From assembly GCF_900964775.1 (NCBI RefSeq), contig NC_041812.1, positions 18,966,041 to 19,030,040 of the forward strand: a stretch of DNA of 64,000 bases, read 5' to 3'. The notes below the pieces were generated by a model. It was not told the origin of the DNA, did no database searches, and saw only the letters and a list, made by a program, of their open reading frames with translations. The DNA is from Scleropages formosus (lineage: Eukaryota; Chordata; Actinopteri; Osteoglossiformes; Osteoglossidae). Positions 1 to 25,056 of this stretch are shown piece by piece. Position 1 is the first letter of the stretch. Each line of letters starts with the position of its first letter. The translations under genes were made by a program, and so were the position numbers.

Positions 1-599
1 CTCGCACTTGCGGCTGCGTTCCGTGCGAACGCGCATCACGGGGAAGGACTGTACCCTCCACACGGGACGTGCTGTGGTGTAGGCTCCCGGGGGCGATCGG
101 TTGCACTTGTTGGGGGGCTAAGAGTACAGGCTAGGTGACAGCCTATGAAACCCTCAAACTGTGCTCCTGTCGGGGGGGATTGGGGGCACTGGAACCACAG
201 ATGTGTTTTAACGGTCTCTGAGCTCGGTCCGAAGCCCTTCCTGACTTGACCGACGTCCGCAAACCAGCGGCGGGATGGAATCCACGCACCCACGTCCAGT
301 GCTGCGGCCAGGCCTCCTGCTCAAGTTCCGCTGGGGGGTTGGGGGGGGGGGGTGAGCTTGACGTGCGGCTTTGACAGGTACACCGCTTCTGCTTCTTTAT
401 GTTGTGTGTGTCTGTCACGAAGGTAAGTCTGCACTGCTCGCAACACACAGGACTCTTCATGATTTGTTTTACATCCTATTCTTTACCAGGTCACCTGTCA
501 CATCTTTACAGGGTCAGAGGTCATGTTGGGTTGGGGCGGGGGGGGGGGGCGTGCATCGTCACTATGACTGGGCTGCGGTCTCGGATCTATTTATTGCAG

Positions 600-634
600 C
601 GCGCGCGCACGCACGCACACACACACACACACGC
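600..634. repeat. GC/CA microsatellite
   Basis: An alternating GCGC run passes into GCAC and then CACA repeats over about 35 bases. It is a simple purine-pyrimidine repeat and breaks any coding reading of this stretch. Confidence 0.85.
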
Positions 635-965
635 AGAGCTGGTTGTGTTCCCTCAAACACAACAGACGTTGACTTTTCTCTTTTACGCTGAAGCGAAACA
701 GAACACGCCGCGGAACGACTGGCGATACCCTCGTCGCTGTACAGATTGCGGGGATATTAGACGACTGATGCTAAGTAGTTACAGTTAGTATGTAACGGTG
801 TATTTTTAAAGCAAAAGAACCGTTTGGGGACGTCGCACGAAATGAACGAACGAAAAAACGTGTTCGCAAAGCCCCGAGCTGAGCTAAGGCCCTCGCATTT
901 GTTTGCTGCTGCCCCCCGCTGGCTGCCAGGGCACAGTGCGTCACCAAGAGTCCACACACCGTGGC

Positions 966-1023
966 CTTGTGCTGCTGCTCGTGCTGCTGCTGGTGCTGTT
1001 CCTGCTGCTGCTCCTGCTGCTGG
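966..1023. repeat. Imperfect CTG trinucleotide repeat
   Basis: About 58 bases consist of CTG units interrupted by CTC, GTG and TTC units. In one plus-strand frame this reads as a leucine/valine tract. It sits in the CpG-rich region with no supported gene, so it is recorded as a trinucleotide repeat, not as coding sequence. Confidence 0.7.
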
Positions 1024-2400
1024 ATGGAGAGAAGACTCTCCTTCTTTCCTTCTCAGACCTCCCTGGTAAATTAGGGTTACCGACGGTATAAACCCTTTAC
1101 TTAACCGAGCAGCCCGAACAGAACGGAATTTCATTAGCTCCTATACGACTAGCATATATTGACTGTATCGTCGGTCCTGTTTTTTATACGCTCATTTGTC
1201 GGCTTGAAACGTTCATCGAGAAGAATATTCTTCGGCGCCGGTGGCATTGAGCCAGACTCCGCTGACTCTTACTGTTGCTCCATTACACCCGTGTCCTGCT
1301 GGGGAAGCCCAAGCTGCGCTCATCCATCCGGGATCGTCGCGGCAGGCTCTCGGCCGTCACGTATCGAAATGGCGGGACGTCGCGGCGACGTCAGCCCACC
1401 GTGTTTATTATCCAGGTGGTTCTTTAGGTGGGAGAGTTGCAGGGGCTGCTGTCGCTAGGAGCGGCTTTTCGGAACTGGCGCCAGTTTTCCCACATTTCCT
1501 GCATCCGTGAGTTTTCACGGAACGGCGATCGCCTCGCTTCCCGTCGTCGGCTTTCCTGTAGACGGGGCTTCGTTGCCGCCGTGAGCCGGTCGCGGTCTTT
1601 CCACCGAGGGAAGACGGGCCTTCTCATCCGGGCGCATTAAGCTCGCATTCCAGTTGACGGAAGGGAAAAAAATAGACAAAGGAGGCTCTTTTTGGTTTTC
1701 TCTTTCTCCGCGCGATTCGCAAGGATGAACGCGCAAGAACGCGCGCGTGTCCGAGCGCTTCGGCCTCGCTCGCTTCGGTATGTCGCGCGTCCTCATTTTC
1801 AGACTAACGCCCACCCGGCACACACGACGCACGTAGGCCCATTACAGCCAGCATTCTCTCTGTGAATATCATACACGCATCACTTGCTCACTCTAGTGCC
1901 TTGTCTTCCCCGCCCTTGCCCGCGCACTCCTCCAGCTGTGTTTTTGTCGACGCGGCCGTCCGAGACGCTCTCGGCGTTATAGGTTGCGGTCAGCGACGAC
2001 CTCCGTGCCCCGCGCCCGAAGGGCGAACCCACCTCCTTCCTGAACGGCCCCATTCCGAGCCTCCCGTCACCACCGCTGCAGTTTCTCCAGGAGGTCGCAA
2101 ACCGATCGGAACAGGTGAACGTTGACGTGACTGACTCGCCTCTCCTCCGAATGGCCGGAGGAGGCCGTCACACACCCACTCCTCACCGCTTACAGAAGGT
2201 TACCGTGACAACGCTGTGCCTTTACGAAAAAGTGACCGTCGTTCCCGCCGCACGCTACCGTGACGGTCTGCGACGCTGCTCGACTTCCACTTACAGCTGC
2301 GAGACCTTTAAAAGTCCTTCACGCGCAGGCAGCTTAGGTGAAATTTGTCCGAAACAAAACATCCGAATTATTTTGTCCCCGTGCCGATAAGCACTTAAAA

Positions 2401-3514
2401 AGGCTCGAGTGCATCAGCCCTGCAGTGCGAGGTCCTCTACTGGCAGGTTCTCACATTTGCGTTGTCCTCTTACGTGAATCGACAGGAAAATTGCATTGGA
2501 CCATTTTTTGAAGGGAAAAAAAAAGTTATCATACATCTATATAAGGGGTCTGAAGATTGATAATGTATAAAAGTCTGCCAAAGAACTGCCCACATTTTCT
2601 TGTGGTCCTTTGTTCCGTAGTTAAAAATTTGAAATGTTAATGAGCATGAACCTTCAATAATTGAATAATACTTAAGCATTTATGAGGTCTTATTCACAGT
2701 ATTCCCCCCCGGGGGACTTCTAAATGGATCATTCCTGCGGGACGACCGGCTTGCACGTTAGTTTTTTTAATCATCGCACTCTTACCGAACATGTTACCAC
2801 ATGCAACCCACAAGCAAGATCCAATGACGTATTGCTTTTAAACCCCCCAAAAGGCCGTCTTGGCTTCGCAGTCCCGAAGCAGTCGCTTGTACTCGCCCTG
2901 CTGCCGAGAGGCATATGTACATACACGGTGCACTAGGTTATGGACGAAGAGGAGCTACGTTCTTACCTCATGACGGTGTCTTACTGTTTGGGGATAAAAT
3001 ACGGTTAGGCTGGTGGATGTCTGTGGAAGGGTCTCCTTGAGGTCCTCCAAACAAGGGCCATAAAACAGCTTCGCATCATATCAGTCTGTCAAACTGCCCA
3101 CTTGCCTTGGAATCTAAATATCCCACACTGTCTTTTACTACTGGCATCACTGGTTGTATCACACTGGTCAACAATTTTTTAAAAGTTGTCTGCTTCGGAA
3201 ATAAAATGTGCTATTTATTATGGATTTCGATGTGCCGAATTCAAATGTGACAATTAAAATTGCTGATTGGCTGCTGTTTCCAAGATGTTTAAGTTTTTAT
3301 ATTTTTACGTACTATGTATATGGTGTACGTAGGAGAATTTTAGTCATTAATTTGTAAACCTAAGTCTTTTCATGTGTTTATGCTTGTTTCACTTGATATT
3401 ATATCACCTGCCCTCTTTATGTAACACTTACTATGGATCAGTTCATAGTTCAGTCCTTATTCAGTGTCTGCTCTGCGCTTCTTAGCTTGTCTCTTGTCAC
3501 TGTTCAGCACTAGT
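2401..3514. other. Intergenic, nothing recognised
   Basis: This is AT-rich sequence without a supportable gene, tRNA or clear repeat family. The right part (from about 3,150) may belong to the same old repeat as the broken gene that follows, but I see no boundary. Confidence 0.5.
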
Positions 3515-4065
3515 CTACAAGCATTGACGCCATTTGCCCCGATACCGTTTCTCCATGGATGAAATGTCTCGGTGAACTCGTTCGCCGTGCTCGTCGCTTA
3601 ATGCTCCGCCGTTCCACGGAAGGAATTCCAGATACGAGTCCAGAAAATCCATCTTGAGGGACGTGTTGCAGCCCAGGCGTTCGTGTGCCTGGACGAGGTT
3701 TTCCCCCAACTTCCTGCAGTTTTCTAGCCTTGTTGTTTCCAAGAAAACCTGTTGCCACTAACTTGAAGGCTTTCCACGCCTTCTTCTCCTTGCCACGCAG
3801 TGCACGGTCAAATCCATCATCTCGAAGAAGCGCACGAATCTGAGGACCAACAAAGACACCTTCCCTTCCCTTCGCTGAACCTAGGAAATTTTGCAATGAG
3901 GTACTTGAAAGGTGCATGTGTTTTGTCCAGGGCCTTGACAAAGCTCTTCATCAGACCCAGCTTTATGTGTAAGGGTGATAGCAAAATCTTGCTTGATTCA
4001 GCAAGTGGTGGATGCTGAACATTTTTTCCCCAGGCTCCAATGGTGAACGGAGTGGCCAGTCTCAA
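3515..4065 (-). pseudogene. Broken copy of an unnamed multicopy animal protein family
   Basis: Three overlapping minus-strand frames carry consecutive parts of one protein. Recognisable motifs in order are SPLHIKLGLMKSFVKALDK, GVFVGPQIRALL, WKAFKLVATGFLGN, LGCNTSLKMDFLDS and GALSDEHGERVHRDI. From memory, these belong to a family found in many copies in insect, crustacean and fish genomes with no assigned function, probably spread by or as a mobile element. The frame changes a few times and no start codon, promoter or intron is evident, so the copy is decayed. Confidence is high that it belongs to this family and low on what the family does. Confidence 0.6.
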
Positions 4066-4868
4066 TCTCTACGTGTGCACATGTACTGACACGGTACCAT
4101 ATCTTGAAAACTAGAGCCAATCAACAATTTTAAGCACCATTTCCACTCTCAGTGACCCAGAATTAGTGAAGTTCGACTTATTTCGGAAGCATTTTGGCTG
4201 TAGACCAGTGTCATTAGCGTCATTGTCATCCTGGTCAGTATTCTTTCTTCCTTTTATAATCATAATTTTCTGTGATAAGACTTTTTATCTACTGCTGTTG
4301 TGAAAATAAATGCAAAATGAAACCATTTGGTGGTCAAGGTATTCTTTTGTCCTCCTTATCTGAGAGCAGCCTGATGATCGATCGCTAAAGACGTTCAATT
4401 ATCAAACATGAAAGAAATGTTTTCTATTATGATGAATCTTTTACCTGAATTTGATACATGAAAGAACCCATAAGGATGTTACTGAATCAGTTCTGAACTG
4501 CACGCATGACTTAGCACAGACGTGCTGCACTGCGCGTACCATAACGTCTTAAAATTTCATATGAAGATCGGAAACGGAAAGGTGGAGATTGATTACAACA
4601 TGCTAACGTTACATGAAATGGTAAAGGCAGATCATCCGTAAAACTGCTCAACAACGTACCTGTAAAACCACACCCACCACAAAGGCATATTTTTCCATTT
4701 CAGTTACGCAGGAGCAAAACGCAAAGGGTTAATAATTTCACAACAAATACAGATACGGGTGAAGCGCCGACTTGGTGGCAAAGCAAAGCTGTCTGCGCCT
4801 ACAGCTCTGGCTTTGCGTTCTTATGCGGACCGTCCCATCAGACCGTTCGCGCCGCTGGGCGGAGAGCT
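4066..4868. other. AARS1 3' flank, nothing else recognised
   Basis: This sequence lies downstream of the AARS1 stop codon and must contain its 3' UTR. No convincing AATAAA or ATTAAA reads on the minus strand close to the stop. No other gene is visible. Confidence 0.5.
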
Positions 4869-17051
<12,183 letters not shown>

Positions 17052-18159
17052 TTTCAAAGGTCCCTTCATGCGAGACACAGACAAGCAAAGAGACCCACAA
17101 GCACACGCAGTAATAAGACAGGGATAATGACACACCAACAAAGGCACCTTACTTCGTTTTGTGGCCAACTCCTGTCAACAGAGTCTTCATACTAACACCG
17201 GGAGAGCCGGGTTAAGTAGAACAGGTTCGTTTACTATGTGCCACATCTGTTACCGACTGTTGGTATAATTACGGGGATTATCCAGGGAGCCTCAGAAAAA
17301 AGCCAAGTCCCCAGGCTTGACTAAGGTGCATCTGGAAAACAAGCTGCAAAATGGCTGCAGAGCACAACACCGCCACAGCCACGCTTGGGATGTTAGTGTC
17401 AGCGATCTGGGTCATTAAATAGTTTGACTACATCCTGTTCCACATGTAGAAACAACCCACCAGTAGCCCCCGACTGGTGTTTTTATGACTTCTCTGAGAC
17501 ACAAATGGGACATAAAAAATACTTCCAGGACCATGAAAGTTGTAAGCCGAGTTCCCAAGGAAACACACGGCACCGTCGCAGTAACGTTATAACATAACTA
17601 TTTGAAAAAGGAAACGCTCAAACAGCCAAGTTCATGAGATCCACTCTGATTTGTATTGGAGAGAAGTTTATTTATGTGCATCAAACATGACAAAGGAATC
17701 TTCAGGAACACACCCAGGGCCGGTAACAAGCAGAGATGTGCACTTTGACAGCACTCATTTAGCAAGAGTAACCAAACAGTCCGTGTGAAACCCTGCGAAA
17801 CTGCACGAGTATCTCAGCTAAAACTATTTTAATATGCTGCTGTATTCACAAATTGAAACAGTATCATTTACATACATCATTTCTAAACAAGAAATTGCGA
17901 TGAATGGTTTTTTAAAAGCTCTTACACACCTTACCTACACTAACTAACCTCAACATCCTAATGGAAACATTTTACTCAAAACACCTTTGTTTGTGAAAAT
18001 TAATATATTGCTCACCAGAGGACTGCCCTCAAAACAATACCATTTTTCATTTTAATGTCTCAACTGCAATATAAATGGCAAACTCCTGAAACAGATATTC
18101 TTAATAAGCACAAAGTCATCATAGAAAATTATTCATTAGTTTAAAAATGCGACACTTGA

Positions 18160-18380
18160 AGTACTCACTCTGTACTCCTCCTCGACTCTGTACACAAGTT
18201 GTGTAAATCCAAAAACAGGGTGAAAACAGCACATCAGGTGGGCCCGCCCACCGACACCCACAATTGGCTGTAAGTGCCAGGACTGGGCCATGAACACGTT
18301 TTGATTGGTTGTTAATGCTGTCAATCTAGACCAGCCCTTTGTTGGGCCTTTGCCATTGGATCCGAGCGGCTGATGCAATG
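18160..18380 (-). promoter_or_regulatory. aars1: Probable AARS1 promoter and noncoding first exon, with ATF4-type element
   Basis: Read on the minus strand there are three CCAAT boxes (plus-strand ATTGG at 18355-18359, 18304-18308 and 18263-18267) and a GC box (18243-18250). A strong splice donor, ACAGA-GTGAGTA, follows near 18,166, so a noncoding exon 1 is likely at about 18,166-18,220. The first coding exon has an acceptor just upstream of its ATG, as this model requires. TGATGCAAT at 18371-18379 matches the C/EBP-ATF response element (TGATGnAAn). AARS1 is an established ATF4 target in vertebrates. The transcription start itself is inferred. Confidence 0.6.
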
Positions 18381-18479
18381 CAGCAGCCACAGGTGAGTGC
18401 GCGGCCACAGGTGACAGCAACACCTCTGTATTCTCTGCCCCGCACATCTCGGACATATTCAGAGACTGTTTTTAAGACA

Positions 18480-19755
18480 TGCGCTTAAACTTGCATGAAA
18501 AAAATATAAATAAAGAGGGCTGGAAATTCATCATATTGTGCTACTTACTGGGGAATTGATTGCTGTAATGCAAATCAGCCCTGAAGCTTTTATTTACACT
18601 GAAAAGCCGATGGTGTTAAAAAATCTGTTGTTATATGCTCTAATGTGTTTATCCTTTTGTTAGGCTTTTTGTTAACAAAATAACTGGGTCACAGCAACAT
18701 AGAAACAGGAACAGTATACTAAGAAAATGTAAATGCATACAATATATAATACAATAAAAGGGCAAAAGGTTACAATATATCAGCAGGGATGGTCACAGAA
18801 CTGTGCAAGAAGTTCAAAAGGATGACCAGAATGTCTGATATTGATCCATACCTCCACAACTCGTACTTAGTGTCGAATGACTTCATACTAAATGCTTGAT
18901 ATGAGATTTTCTATTGATTAATTGGGAAGTAACATTTACACAGAATGACTATGGGAGCCAGAGGAAATGGAATCTCTAATTCTAATGAAGAGAGTCAAAC
19001 CTCATGCAGTAATGCACCATGTCTCTTATTTAGCTTTTGTGTGCACAATTGGTTGAAATGTACAACCTGAACCTGGGTTCTTGGTTCAGGTGTGCTGGAG
19101 TAATCCTTTCGCCATCCACAACTTTTCCTCCAGGGAATGACTAGCTGGTCAAAGGAGAGAACCATGGATGCCTGATAGCAGGACTCATGTTATTGTAAAC
19201 CAGAGGCTGAGCTGGTAGTTAATTCATATGTTGGAGAGAACAGTAAAAGATGCTCACTTATGTTCACAGAAACAAAATTTTCTGGATTGAATCCACAAAC
19301 TTTGCTTTTGCTGTTTATTGTTTAACTCACATGTATGTGGATATAAAATGTAATATTTATAATCCCTAGCATCAACATAGTGAAAATCCAAATTGAAAAG
19401 TTTATCATTCTGGCTGTAACCGTGGTAATTTTATTAATATTACTAGTGTGTTTCTTGCAAGAGTATTTTTGCAGTCAAAAATGTGGAGGAATTCAGTTCT
19501 TTCACATCGGATACAGATAGTTTGTGTGGCAGCTGCGGTAAGACGGTGAATAAATATTACCGGTTAATTTGCTTAAACAGTCTTTTGCTGTGGATCGCGT
19601 CATGCTCGCTGTGCGTGTATGCGAGAGTTTGTCTCCTTGGCTGGAGCTCATTTCTTCGGGCTGGTCACCATGAAATAAATATCTGCAGGAAAACTCTGAA
19701 TTAGTTCCGGAAAGTAGCGTACGCCGCTTCGAGCCGATGCCCCTTTGATTCGGGT
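18480..19755. other. AARS1-TGM intergenic region
   Basis: This is AT-rich DNA with no gene recognised. A minus-strand AATAAA (plus TTTATT at 19430-19435) lies about 320 bases beyond the transglutaminase stop and is a reasonable poly(A) signal for that gene. Confidence 0.45.
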
Positions 19756-21452
19756 TCACTTTTTCCTCACGATCACTGTGGCAGAGCCCTTGACATCCTT
19801 CAGCCTGTCCGCATCGAAGTCCACCAACAGCTTCCGGAGTCCGGCCCGAGCGGGCTTGAAGGAAAACTTGACGGACACAATCTGACCTGGTCCAATATCC
19901 TCTCTGTGAAAAGCAGACAATCAGTTAGCTGCCAGCTCTGGAAGGGCAGAATAAGCCCTAGTGGGTTAGACCCAGAGAAAGCAGGCTATACAGCTCTCTT
20001 TAAGCAATTAATACCCTCACATACAGTTAACTAGTTAAAAACATTTAATGGAATTACTCTTTAGTAAGGCAACAGCACACACGTACACAGATGTAGATTT
20101 ATATCTATATTTAAGCAAAACCTCTTATTATATGAAGTTTTTTTCCATTACTTTCCACAAAAAAACAGTGTGGTTTCCTTCCCATCTGTTCTAAGAGCAC
20201 ATATTTATTTGGAAATCACTGACTCTAGGATTCATCTGAGATGGAGTTTGGCCTGTACTGAGGTCCAAAGGAAAATCATGCTTTTTCCTTGGTTTGGTTT
20301 GAGTGACCATGTGCATCTCAGACAGAAAGGGTTATAATAAAGCAAAGACCACATTCTCTTTACATCTGTCCACCAGAAAAAGGAAGACTATGTTCTCTTT
20401 ATACTCAGACCATGAGTTTCCAGAAGTAACCTTCACGAGTAACCACGGTGTTACAGATCTGAGCACTCGTAATTTCTGCCACTACATAAATATACATATA
20501 TGCACACTGCATGAAAAGCTGTTCTGCCTTACTCAAAAAACACCGACATCCAAATACATGTGATCGCGACTTTAACGGATCTTTGTCAGAAAGAAAGAGC
20601 TTTAGCATCATAAGTACAGAGAGACACAAACACATACGGTGCAGGGATTTCCTTTGCAGCTGTGAGTCCTGGACCCTCCACAGTGAACAAGCCACCCCTG
20701 AGGGTGATGGGCAGTGGATTGGTGAAGGTGATGTATGTGGTCAGCTTGTGAGAAACAACCGGCACCCCTACCACCTGCATCACGGACACGTAAAGTGTGG
20801 TCAATATCAACCAACAGTGTAAAAATCACAAAGGCAAAACAGCACAGGCCCGATCAAGCGTTTCACGAAACCCCTAGACCAGGTGGTGGGAACAAAAGGA
20901 ACATCAGTTTAGTTTCAAAACTAAGACTGAACGGAAAGTATGAACTTAAGGATTTATTCTGAATTGAGGCACAGGAATCTGTGAGATTGTGAGGGTGAAA
21001 GATGTGGAGAATCTGGAAGTGTTAAAGCAGGTTAAACTATTGCATACTCAATTTAACTCAAAATTAGTCATTCTTGAAAATAGCACAGTATTTATTAATT
21101 AATACAGTACATGATAGAACATTAAGAAGGTAAATCACATTTGGCTAAAAGTACTGGGCAGCATGAGACAATGTGTCCATACGTTGTCCATGAGCACGGG
21201 TATCTCTCTACCTTGACGTCGAGCTCGGGTACGGCCAGTGGAATGTTGACCTCCTGCAGGATACTATCATGGTCACTGCTGGTCTGCAGTAGCGCGGTGA
21301 CCCTGATCAGGCGGTGCTCAGACAAGCAGGCCCCATAGTGGTCGTACAGCAGCCGCAAAACCTCCTTATGCACTAGGGAGCCAACAGAGTTGAGCAAAGA
21401 ATAAGGACTTACATACTTGGCTCGCTGCAACCCCGCTTGGGACAAGCGGTTT

Positions 21453-21499
<47 letters not shown>

Positions 21500-24400
21500 T
21501 ATATGCTGTGCCATACTATACTATGCCAGGTCTACTAGGCCCTCACCCTTCTGTGCTGGCACGGTGAGGCTGGCACTCTGCCTCTGGCATTCCCCAAGAT
21601 GGAGACTGTTGTAGGTGACAGCATTGGAGGTGATGGTCAGTTTGGCAGGCGTGTCCTGTGAACCCTTGTTCTGGACCTCCACAACGACGTCGAAGTCTGT
21701 GCCGTGCACTGCCTGGACATGCTTGATGGATAGCTCCAGCTGTCCCGATCCTCCGTTCCGTTCAGACACCCTCCGCCCTGCCTTCTCATACATCTCCCGC
21801 TCCATGTTTGAACCTGAGTTGTGTTGTAATACAGCACCGGCCACTAAACAACTGTTGCTTCTATGGACATCAGTGAAAAGCTCCACACAGGAGTGTCTCT
21901 GAAAAGCTACATTTGGACTGGATTTATTCAGATTTAGCATACTGTACAAATGTCATAATGACATCTGTTTAAATCCGGGGAAACCAAACACCCCGAGTTC
22001 CAGAGTCTGTCATTACAGACCCAGCACTGATTTAACTTTGATTCGTAAAGCACCTTATTCTCAAAATAATGGCCATTTTCAGAACACTCAGATTATCCTT
22101 ATTGTCCCTTAAATTGTCATCAATGCTGATCACACAGGTAAATTGAGTTTAGGTGTCGGTCCTTAACGTACTCCATGCATGAGCTGTGGGATGGGCTGAG
22201 GTAGATTAGGCTAGCAGTACCATACCTTCCGGGTACTTGTAGAGGGAGGTAATATCCTCCCTCTGCTCTCCATACACACTCTTGGTGCTGATGTTGCGGC
22301 CCACAGTGCCATGATGAAGAGACGCTTGGGTGCGTTGCCCATCCTCGTGGATGATCCAGCAGGCCAGGTCTGCGTTTACCTCCGAAAACACAAATGCTGT
22401 GTCGTACTTCACCTCCACCTCACCTTCCTTGATTGCTTTCACAGGACAGGGCCCACAACAGAACACACCTGAGAAGAGGTGATGGGGAAGCATGCAGAAA
22501 TAAGAAGAGCAACAGAGAAAAGGGGGCAGGTAGGGAGACACAGAGTGAGAAGACAGGCAGAAACAGAAACAAAAAAGGCAGTGTGACATCAGGCCCTACC
22601 ATCACTCCTCTCCTGGGGTGTGGGGTCCAACACCTGCCACCCATCATAACCCTCTAGAAGGTCATCTCGGCTCATCCATGACTCCACCCAGCAATGGAAG
22701 TTCCTGCACAGACACAAATGCCGATGGAATCATTAATGAACATATGGTTACCCCATATAGGTGTGTCACCTGTAGGTGTCATGGCTCATGTTCAGTATGT
22801 CACAACACGTGACGTATGAAAAGTATGATAAGCTCAATCTTGTCATTTGTACTTGTTATGATAAATGACTAGGTTGAGTTGAGCCAAACACGAATGAAAT
22901 AACAGGTTGTCCAAAAACCAAACTCAGTCACAGGTAAGTCAGGCGATCGTGTGATTGACTGTTTTTTTTTTACGTAAAGACTACTGAAAGGAGAAGTATG
23001 GGAGGATGGGAGAGGAACCTGGAGAGGACAAGAACAAAACAGTTGAAGACTCACCAAATCATATCCTTCTTGCCAGCAGACACATTCTCCAGCTGCTCAT
23101 TGTAGCAGTAGTCCACAGTGAGGTTGCCATCTGTGTCATGGGCGGAGGAGAAGTTGGTAACGCAGCGAGTGGGGATGCCCAGGCAGCGCAGGACTGTGGA
23201 GGAGAAGGCATGAAAGTCATAACACATTAGATGTTCATTGAGATGCCAACGTCTTGCAAGGCCCTCATATATACGGTACGCACTAAGGGCAATCGAGATT
23301 CACCAGTTTGCCTTAAACCTGTGGAGACATGACGAAAACATGAAAACTGTACATAGACCGAGCTGGATTTGAACCCAGAACCAGGCAGCTCTGAGGTGTA
23401 AGCATTACCAGCTCCTCTACTATACTGCATCAGCAACATATACAGACCTGTATACATTGTAGTAGAACACACAGTCCTCATGAAGACACAGATAAGGAAT
23501 TCCGGAACTTTGACTTCGCCTACCGCTGACACAAACTATTTTTGACATTTTAACATTGTCATTTTCTATCAGTATCGAGGGGGTGGTGGCATAGCAGGTT
23601 CAGCTGGTGCCTGCTGTGTGGTGGGCCTGGGGTTCGAGCCCTGCTTGGGGTGCCTTGCGACGGACTGGCATCCCGCCCTGGGAGTGTCCCTCCCCCCCTC
23701 GGTCCTGCATTACCAGGTAAGGCTCTGGCTCACTGCGACACCGCTTGGGACAAGTGGTTGTTGACAATGGATGGAATGGATGGATGGATGGATGGATGGA
23801 TGGATTTTCTACCAGTGACAAATTGTTTGAGAGATGCAATCTGAGCTCCAAGTGGTTTAGCAGCACATGGTAGCTGTCCAGCTCAGTATTTGTTGCCCAG
23901 TTACTGAGCTGCATTGGGCTGGAACATGAGGGAGTTCTCCACTGCACCCTCTTACCTGTACAAGCCACACCTGAGAACACCCAACACTGGCCATAGCGCA
24001 CCCTCTGTGCTCCACCGCTGCTCCAGCTCCGCAGGATGGGTACGCTGCCTGTCCATCGTGTGGGGGGCACTCCGTCCGAGTACTCCCCATCCCAGCGACC
24101 TGAAACCACGCCCCGGTCGTCATTGGAGTTTACCTGAGTAGGCACACGGGACATATAAATGAATATATACGCAGGTAAATGAAGGAACTGATCACTAATG
24201 AACAACAGTACACACCCTAGCCTTCTTTAAGCTTAATCCTAAAATAAACTAGAGGTATTTTAGTAAATAGGCAACATTTGCACATTAAGCATTTAAGACA
24301 GTTTTTAGTATTATACACTGCACATCATATTTCTATAAGTCTGACTCTTTTGAACGGTATCAATGCAGCTCGTCATTGTTTCCATATGTGAGCGTGTGGT

Positions 24401-25023
24401 TTCATGGCTACAATGGAGCAAAACAAGCCCAGACGCAGTGGTTTCCATCTCACCATCGCCGTTACCGTTCTGCTCACGTAAACCGGGTCGGCCCGGTTAG
24501 CCGTGTCCACCTCGGGGTTTTTGAGTGCCGCCGGAGAGTTGTCCAGGATTTCGAAGCAGATGTCCACCACGTCCTTCTCGAACTGTCAGAACCCAAATGA
24601 GAATTACTAGTCAATCACCTGGCGAGACATGAGAACCTATCTATCAGCCCATTGGCAAACCTTAAACCTGATGTACACCCAAGCTACTTTTATTTACTCA
24701 TTATTTTACTCACACTTATTTTATTAAGCCGTCAGTTTTTCTTAAGCGATGTGCAATGATTTTGTCTTTTACAAGTGGGTCATTTTGTTTCACTGGAGCA
24801 ATTCAGGGTAAGTACCATGCTCATGCACTCCAGCGGGAGGTGGGATTTGAACCTGGGTCCTTCAAGTGCAGCTCTACCCTCTACGCCACTTGCTTCACTT
24901 TACACAATGATAAACTGAACCTGGTTCAGTTCTAGGTCAGTAATACGCCCAAGTGCTGTTATTAAAATATCGCAACTTTTCTCCTCATTTTCTTCCCTTC
25001 CTTTCTCCTTTTGTCCTGCTGTG

Positions 25024-25056
<33 letters not shown>

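Larger units (their letters stand above)
1..2400. other. CpG-rich region, no gene identified
   Basis: This stretch is rich in CG dinucleotides, most densely at about 1,200-2,300, which is unlike the AT-rich intergenic DNA that follows. It looks like a promoter CpG island or the edge of a neighbouring gene. No open frame in it matches a protein I recognise, and the frames that exist run through low-complexity DNA. A methionine at 1,369 opens a short GC-rich frame ending near a weak donor-like CAG-GTGG at about 1,413, but there is nothing else to support an exon. Confidence 0.4.
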
